64,000 nt of DNA from contig OX940862.1 in NCBI GenBank assembly GCA_954871525.1, positions 10,188,501-10,252,500 of the forward strand. The letters run 5' to 3'. Positions 49,569-61,569 of the stretch are shown in pieces (position 1 is the stretch's first letter; each line of letters opens with the position of its first letter). A program made the translations under genes and the position numbers. Under the pieces are notes generated by a model. The model ran no database searches. It was not told the origin of the DNA and saw only the letters and a program-made list of their open reading frames with translations. This DNA is from Parietaria judaica (Eukaryota > Streptophyta > Magnoliopsida > Rosales > Urticaceae).

Positions 49569-49967
49569 GACGGACTAATACGATATCCGGTTAAGTCGGG
49601 TAGAAGTAAATTACCATTGCTCTTTTATGACTAAAGAGTGGGTGGCTATTGAATTTGTCACATGTGATAAACTCAAGGAAAATAAGAATACCATAAAGAA
49701 AGGTGAATAGCTCATGTTGTGCATTTCTTTACTCTTTTTCAATTGACTACAAAGCAAGGGTCAAAATGACCCAAATGTACACCACAACATCATTCCAATT
49801 GAGCCTTGCTATACAATTTCCCACTCTTGCAAAAAAGAAGAGCACTCTATTCCCTACCCTACTCATTTCTCATTTCTCTTTTCTCTTTTTTCTTTTTTCT
49901 CATCTACCCACACAGTCAAAATCCCATGAAGTTAAAGAAAAGGAAAAAGAAAAACTAAGCCATAATA

Positions 49968-52900
49968 CTACACTTTAAGACTATTATCATCAATAATGCT
50001 CTCTCTTGGCTCCATGTGAATCTCACCATTCTTCACACCCAAACACCCTTCTCCCTCAGCATCAAAGCTAGCATGCACACTATACAAAACATACACAAGA
50101 ACCGTGAGAGCCGAGAAAAACCCGAATCGCACGTAAGAGGGCCGGTCCAACGAGCCCAGCAGAAAGATGTTCAAGAAGATCGACACGGACGGGATCCACG
50201 GCATGAATGGCACCCCCCAAAACTCGGGCTTCCGCACTTGGGGAACGACGCAGTGAAAGATCTGAAGCAGCGCGACCGCGATCAACGCACACACACCGAG
50301 CACGACGTATTTCGGCTTCCCCGGCGGGGCCAAGTGCCATATAAGGGCAAATATCACGGATGTCAAGGAAAACGCGCAGAGGAATGACAGAGTGGGCCAT
50401 GGGTTCGTGGTCCCCACGGTGACGTAGCGGCGGTAGATCACGGCGTTCGCCACCATGTAAAACACGAAGAGCGTGCCGATGGAGACAAGGTTGAGGAGGA
50501 CGTTTAGGTCCGTGAAAAGGGCTAACAGAGCCGTGAAGATTCCTGAAATAAAAGGGGAAAAAAAGTAAGATATAAAATCTTAGAATGTTATGTTTGTTCA
50601 AGTGCATGAATAATTGTACTTAAGAAAGTAACATCACCAATATGTAAATAATTAACTCAAGTACATGAAAAGATGTATGTGATCATATAATTGGTTCAAG
50701 TGCATGAAAATATGATAATATTTAAGTAAATATTTAGTTTTATGTTAAGGTTTTGGCCTCAATCCCTAAATTTTAAACAAAATAAAAAGTAGAAAAAAAA
50801 AGTAGTTCGTTCTTATACGTCCACAAATCGGCCACACACTACCAATAAGTAGAACATTATTTCACTCTTTATTTGTGTCACTAACACCAAAAAATATCGG
50901 CCACACAAACTTATATACACGAAAACTAGGATAACACCCAACACAAAGGAAATATCAGCTTGACTACAGTGTGTCGAGTTTTCATAGCATTCCGGTGAAT
51001 TAAGTTCCAAAACTCAATATTATAGTGCATATCTAAGTAAAGGACAATATAATATGGGAAACTATGAGGATAAATGTCGTTTGTTTTATTCCGAAAGAAG
51101 CGTGCAAATATTGTTTGGGCAGCAAGAAAACAAGAAATGGTGGGAATTGAAGAGCACCTCACAAAACAAAAAGCACAAAAGGAATGAAAATAGGTAAAAG
51201 CTACAATCACACACAAATGATGTATCAATCGATTAGTAATTGGAATTGTGAGTGGAACAAAACAATCCAATTTACACACACGTAGTGGCCGTGCCATTTA
51301 TTTGGATTTGGACACATGACATTTTGAGGTAAGGTCACTCTCGATAATGCCTTCAATATGATTGGACCACTCCACTCTATAATAAGATTGCCACTTTTCA
51401 TTCATGAAATCTTCACATTATTGACGTCTCAAGCATGGAGAAAAGGCGATGACGACACCACGGCCTGATTTTATCTTATATATATATTTCCGACTTGGCC
51501 TTTTTGGACATTAAAAATTGGCAAAAGATCAAATCTTTTTGGCTTAGATTAGAATGAATGAATACACCCACAAGAAACCAAAGGCCAAGGCCAAAACATG
51601 TGAATCTCTCACTTTTGCCATTTTTTGTGCCCTTTTCGAGTTTCGTACACAAGTTGAAAGCACCCAAATCCTTATCCTAAGCATGCATAAAAAATGCTTA
51701 TCCTAAGCTAATAAGCTATAATACACAAAATAAAGGTTTATATCCTAACTAGTACGCAGATGAGCCTACTTGTTCTACGTCTTTGGCGGTTGTGGGCATA
51801 GGCAACCCGTGCTCCAATCGCCTATTCCAACAATTAAAATTAGACAAGCAAAACCCGCCTTCTCGGTATGAGAACATGTAACTTGTCCTTAGTTTTTTTT
51901 TTTTTATAAATATTTTTTAATAGGCAAGAAAAACCTGTCTATGAATAGTTCTGAATGGGTAATGGGTGAGGACAACTCGCACCCGCACCTAACCTCCGTA
52001 CTAGTGAGGTAAATACGATAAATTTGGTATTACTTATATTTTTAAATTTCAGAAAACATTAAAATGAGAATGGTACATCCGTTTTTTTCATCTCCGAAAT
52101 CCCGATTAGGGATAGTTCAAGTTGGGGAATACTAAATCCGGAATTCGGTGTTCCGGATTCCTGATTGGTGTATTTACTTACAGGAGTACCCTTGACCTTG
52201 AGTAGAATAGAAGAAGTGTGCGAGACAAAGAAAGAGCCCACAAACTAAACTCTCAACAGAAAAACAAATCAGTTGGTGTGGGTCCCTTGGTTTTGAGCTA
52301 ACACCCAGCCCCAAACGAAACGACATAAAAAGGACAAGGACAATTCCATCACAAAAGACAATATATGTATGTCAAACACATATCACTGCTTTTTATCATT
52401 TATTATTTTCTCCCCCAAACACTATTTTAAAGCTCACGCCATTACCGTGTAAACATACAATATTATTGGAGTAAATACCCTCAACTCTTTTCTTTGTGTG
52501 GTTTAACCCCCAATTTTTTTAGTTTGTGATCACAATGTTTCCCATGTTTCAAAACTCAACATATTAGTTATTACCAAGCATAATAACAAGCACAGGAGTC
52601 GAAAAGGACAGATATCATCAATTCATATAATTCGATGAAGGGAAACGGGAAGAGAGAGTTTAGGCGGTTTCTAGCGTACCGAGGAAAGCCGAGGCGTTGA
52701 CCGGCGTCGATGTCTTTGGGTGCACCCGGGCGAACCACGGCGGGACCACTCTCGACCGTCCGATGACACACATGTATCTCGCCTGCCCCAGCATCGCCAC
52801 CAGCAGCGACGTCAGGATCCCGAAGCTCGCCCCGACTCCGATCACGTTCGACGCCCACTTCATCCCGTGCTCCCCTCCACGGAACGCCGCCGAGAACGGC

Positions 52901-54134
52901 GCTTCCTCGTCGATCTGCCACCCACAATTCCGTCAATTCCCCGCTAAATTCCGCTAAGAATTAATGCGTGAGACTGTTATCCTACCATGTCGTAGGGGAG
53001 GAGTTTGGACATGGAGGCGGCCATGAGGCAGTAGAGCACGGTGACGATGGCGACCGAGCCGGAGACACCGATAGGGATGTCCTTCACCGGGTTCCGAACC
53101 TCCTCCGCCATCGTCGAGACCGCGTCGTAGCCGATGTAGCTCAGGTACACCATGGCGGCACCATTGAAGACCCCGGCGGCCCCGAACGGTGCGAACCCGG
53201 ACGGGTGTGCTGCCGGGTCTGCCGGCGTCGTGAAGTTCTTCCACTCGCCTTTCCAGAACCCGATGGCGATCACGAAGGCGATGAACAGAATGTGCAGCGC
53301 CGTCAACACCATGTTCACCACCGAGCTCTCTCGCGTACTGATGGATTAGCCGAGGAGTTAACTGAGTGTGCAAATGTCGGAAAAAATAAAGTCAATTGGC
53401 GATGAGCGGAGTAAGAACGAACCTGTAGCAGATTATGAAAGTTACGATGAGGACGACGAGAACGGCGAGGACGTCGATCTCGTTGAAGCCGTCGGGGAGT
53501 CCGGCGACGGTGATCCGCCATTTCGCGGTGGGAACGCCGATTGCCGAGCCTAAGTATGCCGTGAAGCCTCTCGCCACGGCGGCGTTCGACATCACGTAGT
53601 CCATTACGAGGTTCGCTCCGGTAAGAAACGCCGCAAACTCGCCTGAAAAAAAAAACACACACACACAAAACAGAGTCAATGTTATATATATATGTACATA
53701 CACGTAATATATATACGTTTGTTTGTTTGTATGTATGTACCGAAGGTGACGCGGAGGTAGCTGAAGGCGCCGCCGGCGACGGGGAGGTCGACGGCGAACT
53801 CGGTGTAGCAGAAGGCGGAGAGGAGGGCGCAGAAGCCGGCAATGGCGTAGGAGAGGACGACGGCGGGGCCGGCGCAGAGGCGGCTGGCGCGGCCAGTAGT
53901 GACAAAGACGCCGGCTCCGACCATCCCGCCGATGCCGAATCCGACGAGGTCGTACCACCGCAGCGTGCGCAGCATGTCGGGCCCGGAGCGGGCGCGCGCG
54001 CGGCTCATCTCGTCGAAGGACGTGGTGACGGAGCCGGCGCGGCGCGCCAGCCGCGCCGGCGTCTGCGCGAGGGCGCGGAGGTAGGCGCGGGGGCTGGAGA
54101 AGGAGGAGTGGGGTTGAGGCTGATGAGACTCCAT
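49968..54134 (-). CDS. CAT6: Cationic amino acid transporter (APC superfamily), CAT6-like
   Basis: Five-exon model with consistent phases: 54134-53741, 53642-53423, 53337-52986, 52914-52680, 50542-49968; 591 aa, close to the roughly 583 I recall for Arabidopsis CAT6. The start chosen is the first ATG (MESHQPQPHSS). Exon 1 has the Arg/Ala-rich N-terminal tail and the first membrane segments with the APC consensus LVGFGIGGMVGAGVFVTTG. Exon 2 has GEFAAFLTGANLVMDYV; exon 3 AAMVYLSYIGYDAVSTMAEE, the CAT-family signature of the substrate pathway; exon 4 ILTSLLVAMLGQARYMCVIG. Exon 5 has the last hydrophobic segments, WGVPFMPWIPSVSIFLNIFL and a soluble acidic tail ending DDNSLKV. CATs are plasma-membrane or vacuolar H+-coupled importers of Arg, Lys and other amino acids; AtCAT6 is expressed in sink tissues (family knowledge). 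Intron 4 is 2.1 kb and AT-rich. All introns GT-AG. Confidence 0.95.
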
Positions 54135-54190
54135 CACTCTCTCTCTCTCGCTCGCTCTGTTTTGATTGTGGAGAAGCCAATTGGGTGGGC

Positions 54191-54197
54191 TTTTATA
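54191..54197 (-). promoter_or_regulatory. TATA box of the CAT6-like gene
   Basis: On the minus strand TATAAAA lies about 57 bases upstream of the start codon, followed by a short leader rich in GAGAG. Good match and good distance for a plant core promoter. Confidence 0.65.
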
Positions 54198-56926
54198 AGG
54201 AAAGGAAGGAGATATGTATGTATGTAGGTGAAAAGATTATTTACTTTTCGGAGAGAAGAAAGAAGCTCTAGTTATTTTATTTTATTTTTGAGGTCCCCAA
54301 GAGAGAGTATAGACTGTGGATATAGTAGCTATGAAATTAAAAAAAAAAAAAAAGAGCCGATTTTGATTAGGAGAGAAAGAGCAGTTTTCAGAAATCAGAA
54401 ATGGGATTTCATTGACAACGGCATGGCTGTCAGTCTCTCTCTCTCGTCTGTTTGGGGCGTTAGGCATTGCCAATGTCAGTCAAACTCGTGACTGCGTTTT
54501 TCAGTTGGAACGTTAAGAGATAGAGATGACTGAGTTCATATGGCAGTCAACTGTATTCATGGAGAGATTATTATGAATGAATGATTATCACCTTTGTTAA
54601 CACCTTCCTTTTTATGATGAAAAATAAGTTATTTACAGTATTGATCCTTGAATTTTGAAAGTTGACCAGTTTGTCCTCTTCATTTTACTTTGTGATCTCC
54701 AACAAAATAGATTACTTAAAAATACTCCCATATCTTAATCTTATTCGATATTTAATTGAAAAATATTTACTTTTGAATAAGTCGCTTGTTGTGCACTTAA
54801 AACATTTGAGACATGTAAAGGGACTGATTTAACATTTGTCAGTTACCAAGCATTAGTATCAACTTTCAAAAAAATTTACACAATACTCGTGACGAGTGAG
54901 ACGTGTTCGTGCAATTGACTATGCATGGTTTTATACAAATAAATCCACATTTATTATACGTGCCCATATTACTGTATTTGTAGGTGATTTAATCTAGCCA
55001 TTATAAATTTTGGTTAATTGTGACATAAATCCTAATTCCTAAATACATACAATGTTTTTTCATCGTGATAGTGATTTACAACAAATTATGTTTGTTTTAT
55101 GCTTATTTATGTTAATTACTTTATATTAGGAGACCTACAAGTTATATTTTTTCCATAATAGAAATATATTCTTAACTCCTCTTAGTGCTCTATGTTTTTG
55201 GCATAATTCTTTCACATTTTAGCCCAACTTAATTATTTGCTTGAACAATTAGCAGTTGGCACGTCTGATTTAAAAACCAAAAAAATACAAAATGTAGCTT
55301 TCTTTTAAGCTCTTGAATACAAGTTTGATTAACAATGATAGAATATTTAATTTTATATGTCCTGAATTTGTGCTATGATGTTAACATTATCACTTAAAGT
55401 CATTCATTTGTTAGGTTTAGTGATTGCTTGTAATTTGATTAATACAATATTTGTCCTTTATTAGTGTAAATTTCAAAGTTCTACATTTGAAAAGAAATTA
55501 ATTCTTATTCAAAGTACAAATTTATTTAGGCCATAACGTTTAATTATGTCACAATTAGATTACTATTACTTGCATTTATACCATTATGCGATCGAGTACA
55601 AATTTATTGAGGCCATAACAATTAATTTCATGTCACTATTATATTTTTATTGACGTAAGAGAAACAATTATGTTAAGTTTTCTTATCTCTCCATCCAATT
55701 TGATAGTAAAAGACTATTGTTCATGGAGCTCGCTCAATATCACTTAAAAATGGTATTTGAAACTAATTATGTAGTTTCTAAAACCTAAAACTCGGTCGGG
55801 AACGAGTAATAAAGGCTGATTTCATAAGCATATGATAGTCTTATATATAGTAGAATCTCGTTAAATTAATACTCGATAAAATAATATTTTTATAAAATTA
55901 ATTATTAAGTTCATCAAGGTACTTCACACTTAAGTGTTTTTCCTAAGAAAATATATAATATGAAAACGTACAGATTATTTATGACTATTGAAATCAATAA
56001 CCTTTATTTAATTATTCACATCATATTTTTACTCGATTTCCTAATTATTCCTCGAATCACCGGTCTTGCGAAGAAGCTTCATCATAGTGATGCCTCTTTC
56101 GTCGTAATTAAGGCATATCGAATTAATTAGCACAAAATGTTAACCAAATACGAGGCACCATGATACTCGTAAAGACTTTCGAGAATCACACTTTTTAATG
56201 ATTATTTAATCTCCAATTAATATATATACTCATCCCTCTGTGGTCCATGATACTTACTTATACACTCATCTCCTTCTGTATACTCTGATTATTTTATGTG
56301 TATTTGATATGTATTAAAACCAAATCGTTAACCATCTCAAGATATTCTCTCTTCCACGCACTATATATATACATTGCTTTCTTCTCAAGCTTTGCTCTTT
56401 CTTTTATTATTTTATGTCAAATTGATTACATTTAAAAAAAAAAAAAAAAAAAAAACAGGTTGACAAACAATAATCCAAAGTTTGTTTCTCGTCGATATCA
56501 CCGAGGTGTTTTTCTAGATAAAAATATGTATAGATTAATGATACGAAAGGACATCAATGTTTTTCTTTGAATACAATATGAGAAGGGCCTAACATTGTTG
56601 AAGATGTTTCTCGATCAGTTGCTATACTCAAACACTATTATATAATTATATTCGTTGATTCACTTATAAAGAAAGAACATGAGAGAAAGTTCTCATATAT
56701 ATATGTATATAATATATATGGTTGTAGACTATATAGAGTAGAGATTAGAACCCCAAATTCAAATATATGTTTCGTATACAAACACCAATTTTATAAGTTG
56801 CATTTACCATGAACCTTGAAGCCTAATATATGCGCGATTGTCGGTTTAGTTTTTGGTAGATTCGGCATTCAGGGTCAAAACGAGCGTGTGGAAATGGTTT
56901 ATTCGTTAGAATTTAGAAAGAGATTT

Positions 56927-57240
56927 ATATAACTCGTCTACTATGAACTCGGTGTGATTAGAGTGATTCGATATATAATTACACATTTGGTTTAAAAACA
57001 ACCCTTCATCCAAAATTAAATAGCGATAACAGCTCGCGTGTTATAGATTCGGTACAAAACTAACCATTCACACATCAAAGATTCCATGTACACAGTAAAA
57101 TAACGATAACGACTCGTCTATTATATAGTTTTAATGCAAAAACAAACAAAAAACTATATTATAGCGATAACGACATGTCGTTTTAATAAATTTGATTTAA
57201 AATAATGCTTTGATTATAAACTAATTAAGATAGCAAAAGG
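56927..57240. repeat. Diverged tandem array marked by ATAACxxCTCGTCTATTAT
   Basis: Related segments beginning ATAAC(G)ACTCGTCTAxTAT occur near 56928, 57026, 57106 and 57166, each followed by a TTxGGTxxAAAAxxAAxC stretch. Spacing shrinks from 98 to 61 bases, so copies have lost sequence. Two later copies carry AGCGATAACGAC or AACGATAACGAC. Confidence 0.5.
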
Positions 57241-57372
57241 GCTCTTCGTCCATCATAAATCCATCGTAACAATGGCCGGATTACTACAGATTTGGTGCGA
57301 AGTGACCTATTTTTGTCAAGACGATAGTATTAGATAACAAACTAAACATGTATATAGATTTTATGCAATTGT

Positions 57373-57533
57373 ATTGTAAAGATTACGCTCTCATCTCAAA
57401 TTAAAAGAGAAAGTATGATAAAATAAAAAAATAAATTATGACACAAAGATTATATTGTTAAGATTAAGCTCTAATCTCAAATTAAAAGAAAAATTGAAAT
57501 AAAATAAAAACAAATGATGACACAAAGATTATG
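57373..57533 (+). repeat. Two-copy tandem duplication, about 81 bp each
   Basis: 57373-57453 and 57454-57533 are head to tail, sharing TCTCAAATTAAAAGA, AAATAAAA and ATGACACAAAGATTAT with scattered mismatches. Non-coding. Confidence 0.8.
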
Positions 57534-58737
57534 ACCGTTTTATTTTTAATGTAAGAAATATGTCAACTTGCCACTTGCCGCTTATAAATTTTATAAATTT
57601 TATTCTCTATAATCAAATCAAGACATTTTTAATTATATTATAACACTCTTTCACTCTATTTAAACACTATAAATATTGTTACGAGTCAATGGTGTACTCA
57701 AAATTTAAGAATGCGGCAACAATACGTAAAATACTTAAAATACACTCAGCTAAATCTACGTTTGGTCTTCGTAGTATTTTCGGTAGATAAAAACCCGAAC
57801 GCTACATTCATTCATATAATCACATAAAGTCTAATATGTAGTATTAATTTAATTTATTTTAATTTATCTAGAGCACGAAAAAAGGGAGACCGCAGATAAA
57901 ATTCACGAGAGCAATCGAATGAAAATGGGAAAATACGAACACTGTGTTGTCGCATACTTTCTCAGAGAATCTGTCATAAAACACTATGACTCCGTTGACA
58001 ATGGGGTCAACACTCATCACTACACAAAGCTGAACTTGAAATCGAACTAAAAAGAGTCGAAACCAAGTTGGAAAGTGCCTGCCAAACAAACCCAAAGGAA
58101 AGGGTACACATTACACGATGCAAAGCTTTGTAATTGAATTTGTAGGGCATGCATGAATCCATGTATATGTTATAAATACATGTCCATTTCAGTGTACGTG
58201 TGTGTCACGCATGTGTGTTAATATTGCATGCAAACTTGCAAAGTGACATCGTTATTATACATCTGTGTCCTGAAACGACACGTGGATGAAGGGAGCTTTT
58301 TGTGACATATATAAATCTATTTATTTATTTATTGTTAGTGGAGAGAAGGAGGGGAACGACACGTCGCATAAGAGGGGTCTTGTGATCAGTGATTGTGGCG
58401 CCAATATCCAAGTGAATGCAACAAAACAACACACACTAGTTCAGGCCACCACCGCCAAAAGAAAAATCTTTGAGCACTAATAACTTTTTATATATAGGTT
58501 AATATGTATTTATCGGAAAAATGGTAGAAAACTAGTACAAAAAAAGTAATATAAAAATAAAATAAAACAAAGAACAACTATTTTAGTAGTACGCGCCTTT
58601 TGTGGGAGATATAGTGATATTTAGAAGATCATACTAAATACAAAATATAATAAATTATTGTATTAATATTTTGTTGCAAGGTCAAATACTGTGCTAATCA
58701 GAATGTGAACTTTTCTTTTATATCGAAAGGTATATAT

Positions 58738-58978
58738 GTCGATTGATAAACTTTACGTAACATGTTTACGATATAAGAGTATTCATATTCATGAAACTTA
58801 ATATATCAACTTTATCAAATTAGAATTTGGATAAAATACGCTTGCTTGAAGCACCAATAATATTTGTGATTAAATAAAATATTTGTTGGAGAACAATATT
58901 ATATTGTTTAGATAATTATGTTGATACACTTTATACGAAGCATGTTTATGATAAGATATACCCGTATTCATGAGGATG
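58738..58978 (+). repeat. Direct duplication of about 60 bp
   Basis: 58738-58800 and 58917-58978 share a TGATAxACTTTA start, then CATGTTTA(C/T)GATA and GTATTCAT(A)TTCATGA-like blocks. Diverged; non-coding. Confidence 0.5.
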
Positions 58979-59816
58979 AGATAATATTAAATGAAATGCA
59001 AATATATATATATGAAAACTGAAAGTGGGTTGGAATTGGATTACGCACTCGTGATTCAACTCTTTGTGTGCCTTACGCTGTTTTGTTGTCTCTGTACAGT
59101 CCTCAATGCCCAACTTGTTTCTCATGATCGTATATTATCTATGTATTTGTCAATTGTGATAAAAACATTTTCTTAATGTACCATATTCATGACGCATCTA
59201 GTGTCCTCATTCATATATATCTTTCACACAGTACGGTAAAATATTCTAATCGCTACGCATATAATTTGTGTGTATCAACAAGTCTTCGAGTGAAAATGTA
59301 ACTATATTCGATGACACATGTATAGTGCGACCAATGTTAAAAGATCAGTACTCTTCATCACAAAAATTAATCCCTACGTTTAATTTACCAATATACTAAA
59401 GGTGGTATACTGATTAAAAAAAATGATATTGTCGATTTAATTTTATGGATATACCTTAAAACCGATAAATTATATAAAAAAAAAAATCTACAAATTTCTA
59501 GATCAAATATACGATTTTGTGATGGGTGCGATATATTTTCGCCCGCATAGGGAGTCCTTCAAACACCGAGTGTGACATTTTTAGACTATATATATATTGA
59601 TTTGATTTCCACAAAAAAGTATTTGCAAGTGATACGCATATTTATAATGGCATAAATAAAAATGTTATGTGTTGCAATAACTCAAATGTATAGTTGTTAT
59701 AGAACAAATGGGAGTCAATACTCAACATCCATATTGCTGCAGAGTAGAGATAAAACATATGGGCATACATGTGTCACCCATATTCTTATATATATAGATC
59801 TATATAATATGAATTA

Positions 59817-60263
59817 GGGATAATAGCGGCATAAGTCCTCAACCTTTACTCAATTGGGCGACATAGTCCCAACCTCATTTAATAGCGGTATAAGTACCAA
59901 AAGATGATTTCCGTCCATATTTGACTAACGGAAGTAGTCAACGTTTGCGTGGTCAGCTTCTCGTCAACGTGGACGCCACGTAATCCGACATGGCACCATA
60001 CATGTCATCCTCGTGTCATCAAATTTAATGCAAAATTAATAGCGATTGCATTAAATTTGATGACGCGAGGATGACATGTATGGTGCCATGTCGGATTACG
60101 TGGCGTCCATGTTGATGAGAAGCTGACCACGCAAACGTTGACTACTTCCGTTAGTCAAATATGGACGGAAATCATCTTTTGATACTTATACCGCTATTAA
60201 ATGGGGTTGGGGCTATGCCGCTCTAGTTGAGTAAAGGTTGAGGACTTATGCCACTATTATCCC
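59817..60263. mobile_element. Mutator-like fold-back MITE (family copy 2)
   Basis: Same family as 46635-47134: identical tip GGGATAATAGCGGCATAAG and matching arms, 447 bp in all. The two arms are near-perfect inverted copies of about 210 bases with a short loop (around 60035-60045). Flanking TATGAATTA and TACGAAGAA agree at 6 of 9 positions, so the target duplication has decayed. No coding capacity. Confidence 0.9.
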
Positions 60264-60985
60264 TACGAAGAATTATGAAGAAGAAGAAAATAACTAGCCA
60301 ATTAATAATATATTAATTAGATGGAGAAGAAGAGATTCCATGATATGAACAAACAAGATTCTAAAGAGCCATCTTTGGTTCAAAGCCTTCTTATTGGCCA
60401 CTCATTATTGTTCTCTCTCTCTTTCTTTTTAGCATAGTCCTACTACTCCTATGTAGTATCTACCGTATAACTTATTGGTGTTACATTATTTTACAATATT
60501 TAGGGTGTAAATATATATATATATATAATATAGTTTGCTTGTGTGGTCTCAATCGGTCCTATCCAAAATGGATAAAATTGTCTGCCAAAACAACACTGTT
60601 CCCACCAAATGGAATTACTAATTACTCTGATTTTGCAGCTTAGTATGGGCACTCTCTTATCACTCCATTCCCAATCAAATACACAATATTCATTCATATT
60701 TATTTTTTGTAAGATCTTGGGCCCACTTTTGGGTTCCCAAAATCTTAAAATGGTTTCTTTTTAGGCCCCCAATGCTGCTGTACATATCATATACATATAC
60801 TATATGATATATCTATCAAATTCAAGTGTGATTATGAACTGATCAATCTGAATCTATTCCTTTGGTTCGAAAGACAAAAGTTGAAAAGTAAAAGAGAAAA
60901 TTAATAAATAAATTTTTGTTCCTTTTTTGCTGGAATTGGATCGAACCCTTCTTTTACTGGGTCGGTGCAGAAGATGACTCAGTTT

Positions 60986-61012
60986 TATTTATTTATTTAT
61001 TTATTTATTTAA
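60986..61012. repeat. (TTTA)n microsatellite
   Basis: About seven TTTA units in a row in the intergenic spacer. Confidence 0.9.
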
Positions 61013-61098
61013 TTTACGATTTTTTTGGACAAATATCATTCCAGCCTACTTTACATTTGTGTCCTTATCTTATATACAGTCATATTAGTTATTATAAC

Positions 61099-61290
61099 CA
61101 AGGTTCAACTTACCGATGTTACCGATAAACCGATTACCGTTTTCGACGGATTAATCGATAGCTTACTGATTAACCGACAAAAAACCTATAACACTGTAGC
61201 TTACCGATTACCGATACTTTTCGATGATTATCGACGGATTATCGATACTTTTCGATACTTTTTGACAGAAAACTTTTAAAATATTTTGAT
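61099..61290. mobile_element. Truncated hAT element end, inverted relative of 9101-10692
   Basis: Starts CAAGGTTC at 61099. The reverse complement of 61099-61290 matches 10500-10692 at roughly 90 per cent, including the repeated TCGAAAAGTATCGATAATCC and ACCGATTTATCGG type motifs. The opposite end (GAACCTTG plus target duplication) cannot be found downstream, so only one terminus remains. Confidence 0.8.
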
Positions 61291-61523
61291 AATATCATAC
61301 CACAAAACATATGTTAAATTATTAAGTGTATAATTATAATATTAATATTAGTTGAAGTGTATAATATTAAATGAATATACATATTAAGTGTATATGTATG
61401 TTAGGTGAAGTTAATATGTATGTTAAGTGTATAATATTATTTGAAGTGTGTAATATTAAGTTAAATTATTAAGTGAAAGTGTATGTGTATGTTAAGTTGT
61501 GTAATATAAGTTGAATAGCAAAA

Positions 61524-61569
61524 AGTCCCACATTGATAGATGACAAGAGTTTGGTGATGTTTATATACC
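61524..61569 (+). promoter_or_regulatory. USE-like plus TATA motif pair (possible LTR or Pol III-type promoter)
   Basis: GTCCCACATTG (61525-61535) resembles the plant upstream sequence element RTCCCACATCG, and a TTATATACC box starts about 25 bases further on, close to the U6-type spacing. No U6, U3 or 7SL sequence follows. The same motif pair also occurs at the start of some plant LTR/TRIM retroelements, so a retroelement remnant is at least as likely. Confidence 0.3.

Larger units (their letters stand above)
40480..49967. other. Gene-poor spacer between the PPR-DYW and CAT genes
   Basis: About 9.5 kb without a supportable gene. It contains the elements at 40682-42063, 42830-43470, 43895-44276 and 46635-47134, TA runs (for example 48726-48747) and a 22-bp tandem duplication at 49525-49568. 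Frames such as 43836-44126 and 49703-49978 are AT-rich or simple-sequence readings. Confidence 0.55.

Noticed and set aside
53679..54227. 182-aa plus-strand open frame rich in Ala/Gly/Glu
   Set aside because: Antisense shadow of CAT6 exon 1 and its intron; composition follows the GC-rich third positions of the real gene.
58390..58408. TGATTGTGGCGCCAATATC, resembling miR171 with two bases missing
   Set aside because: No complementary arm that would make a precursor hairpin within a few hundred bases, and the gap falls in the centre; treated as chance.
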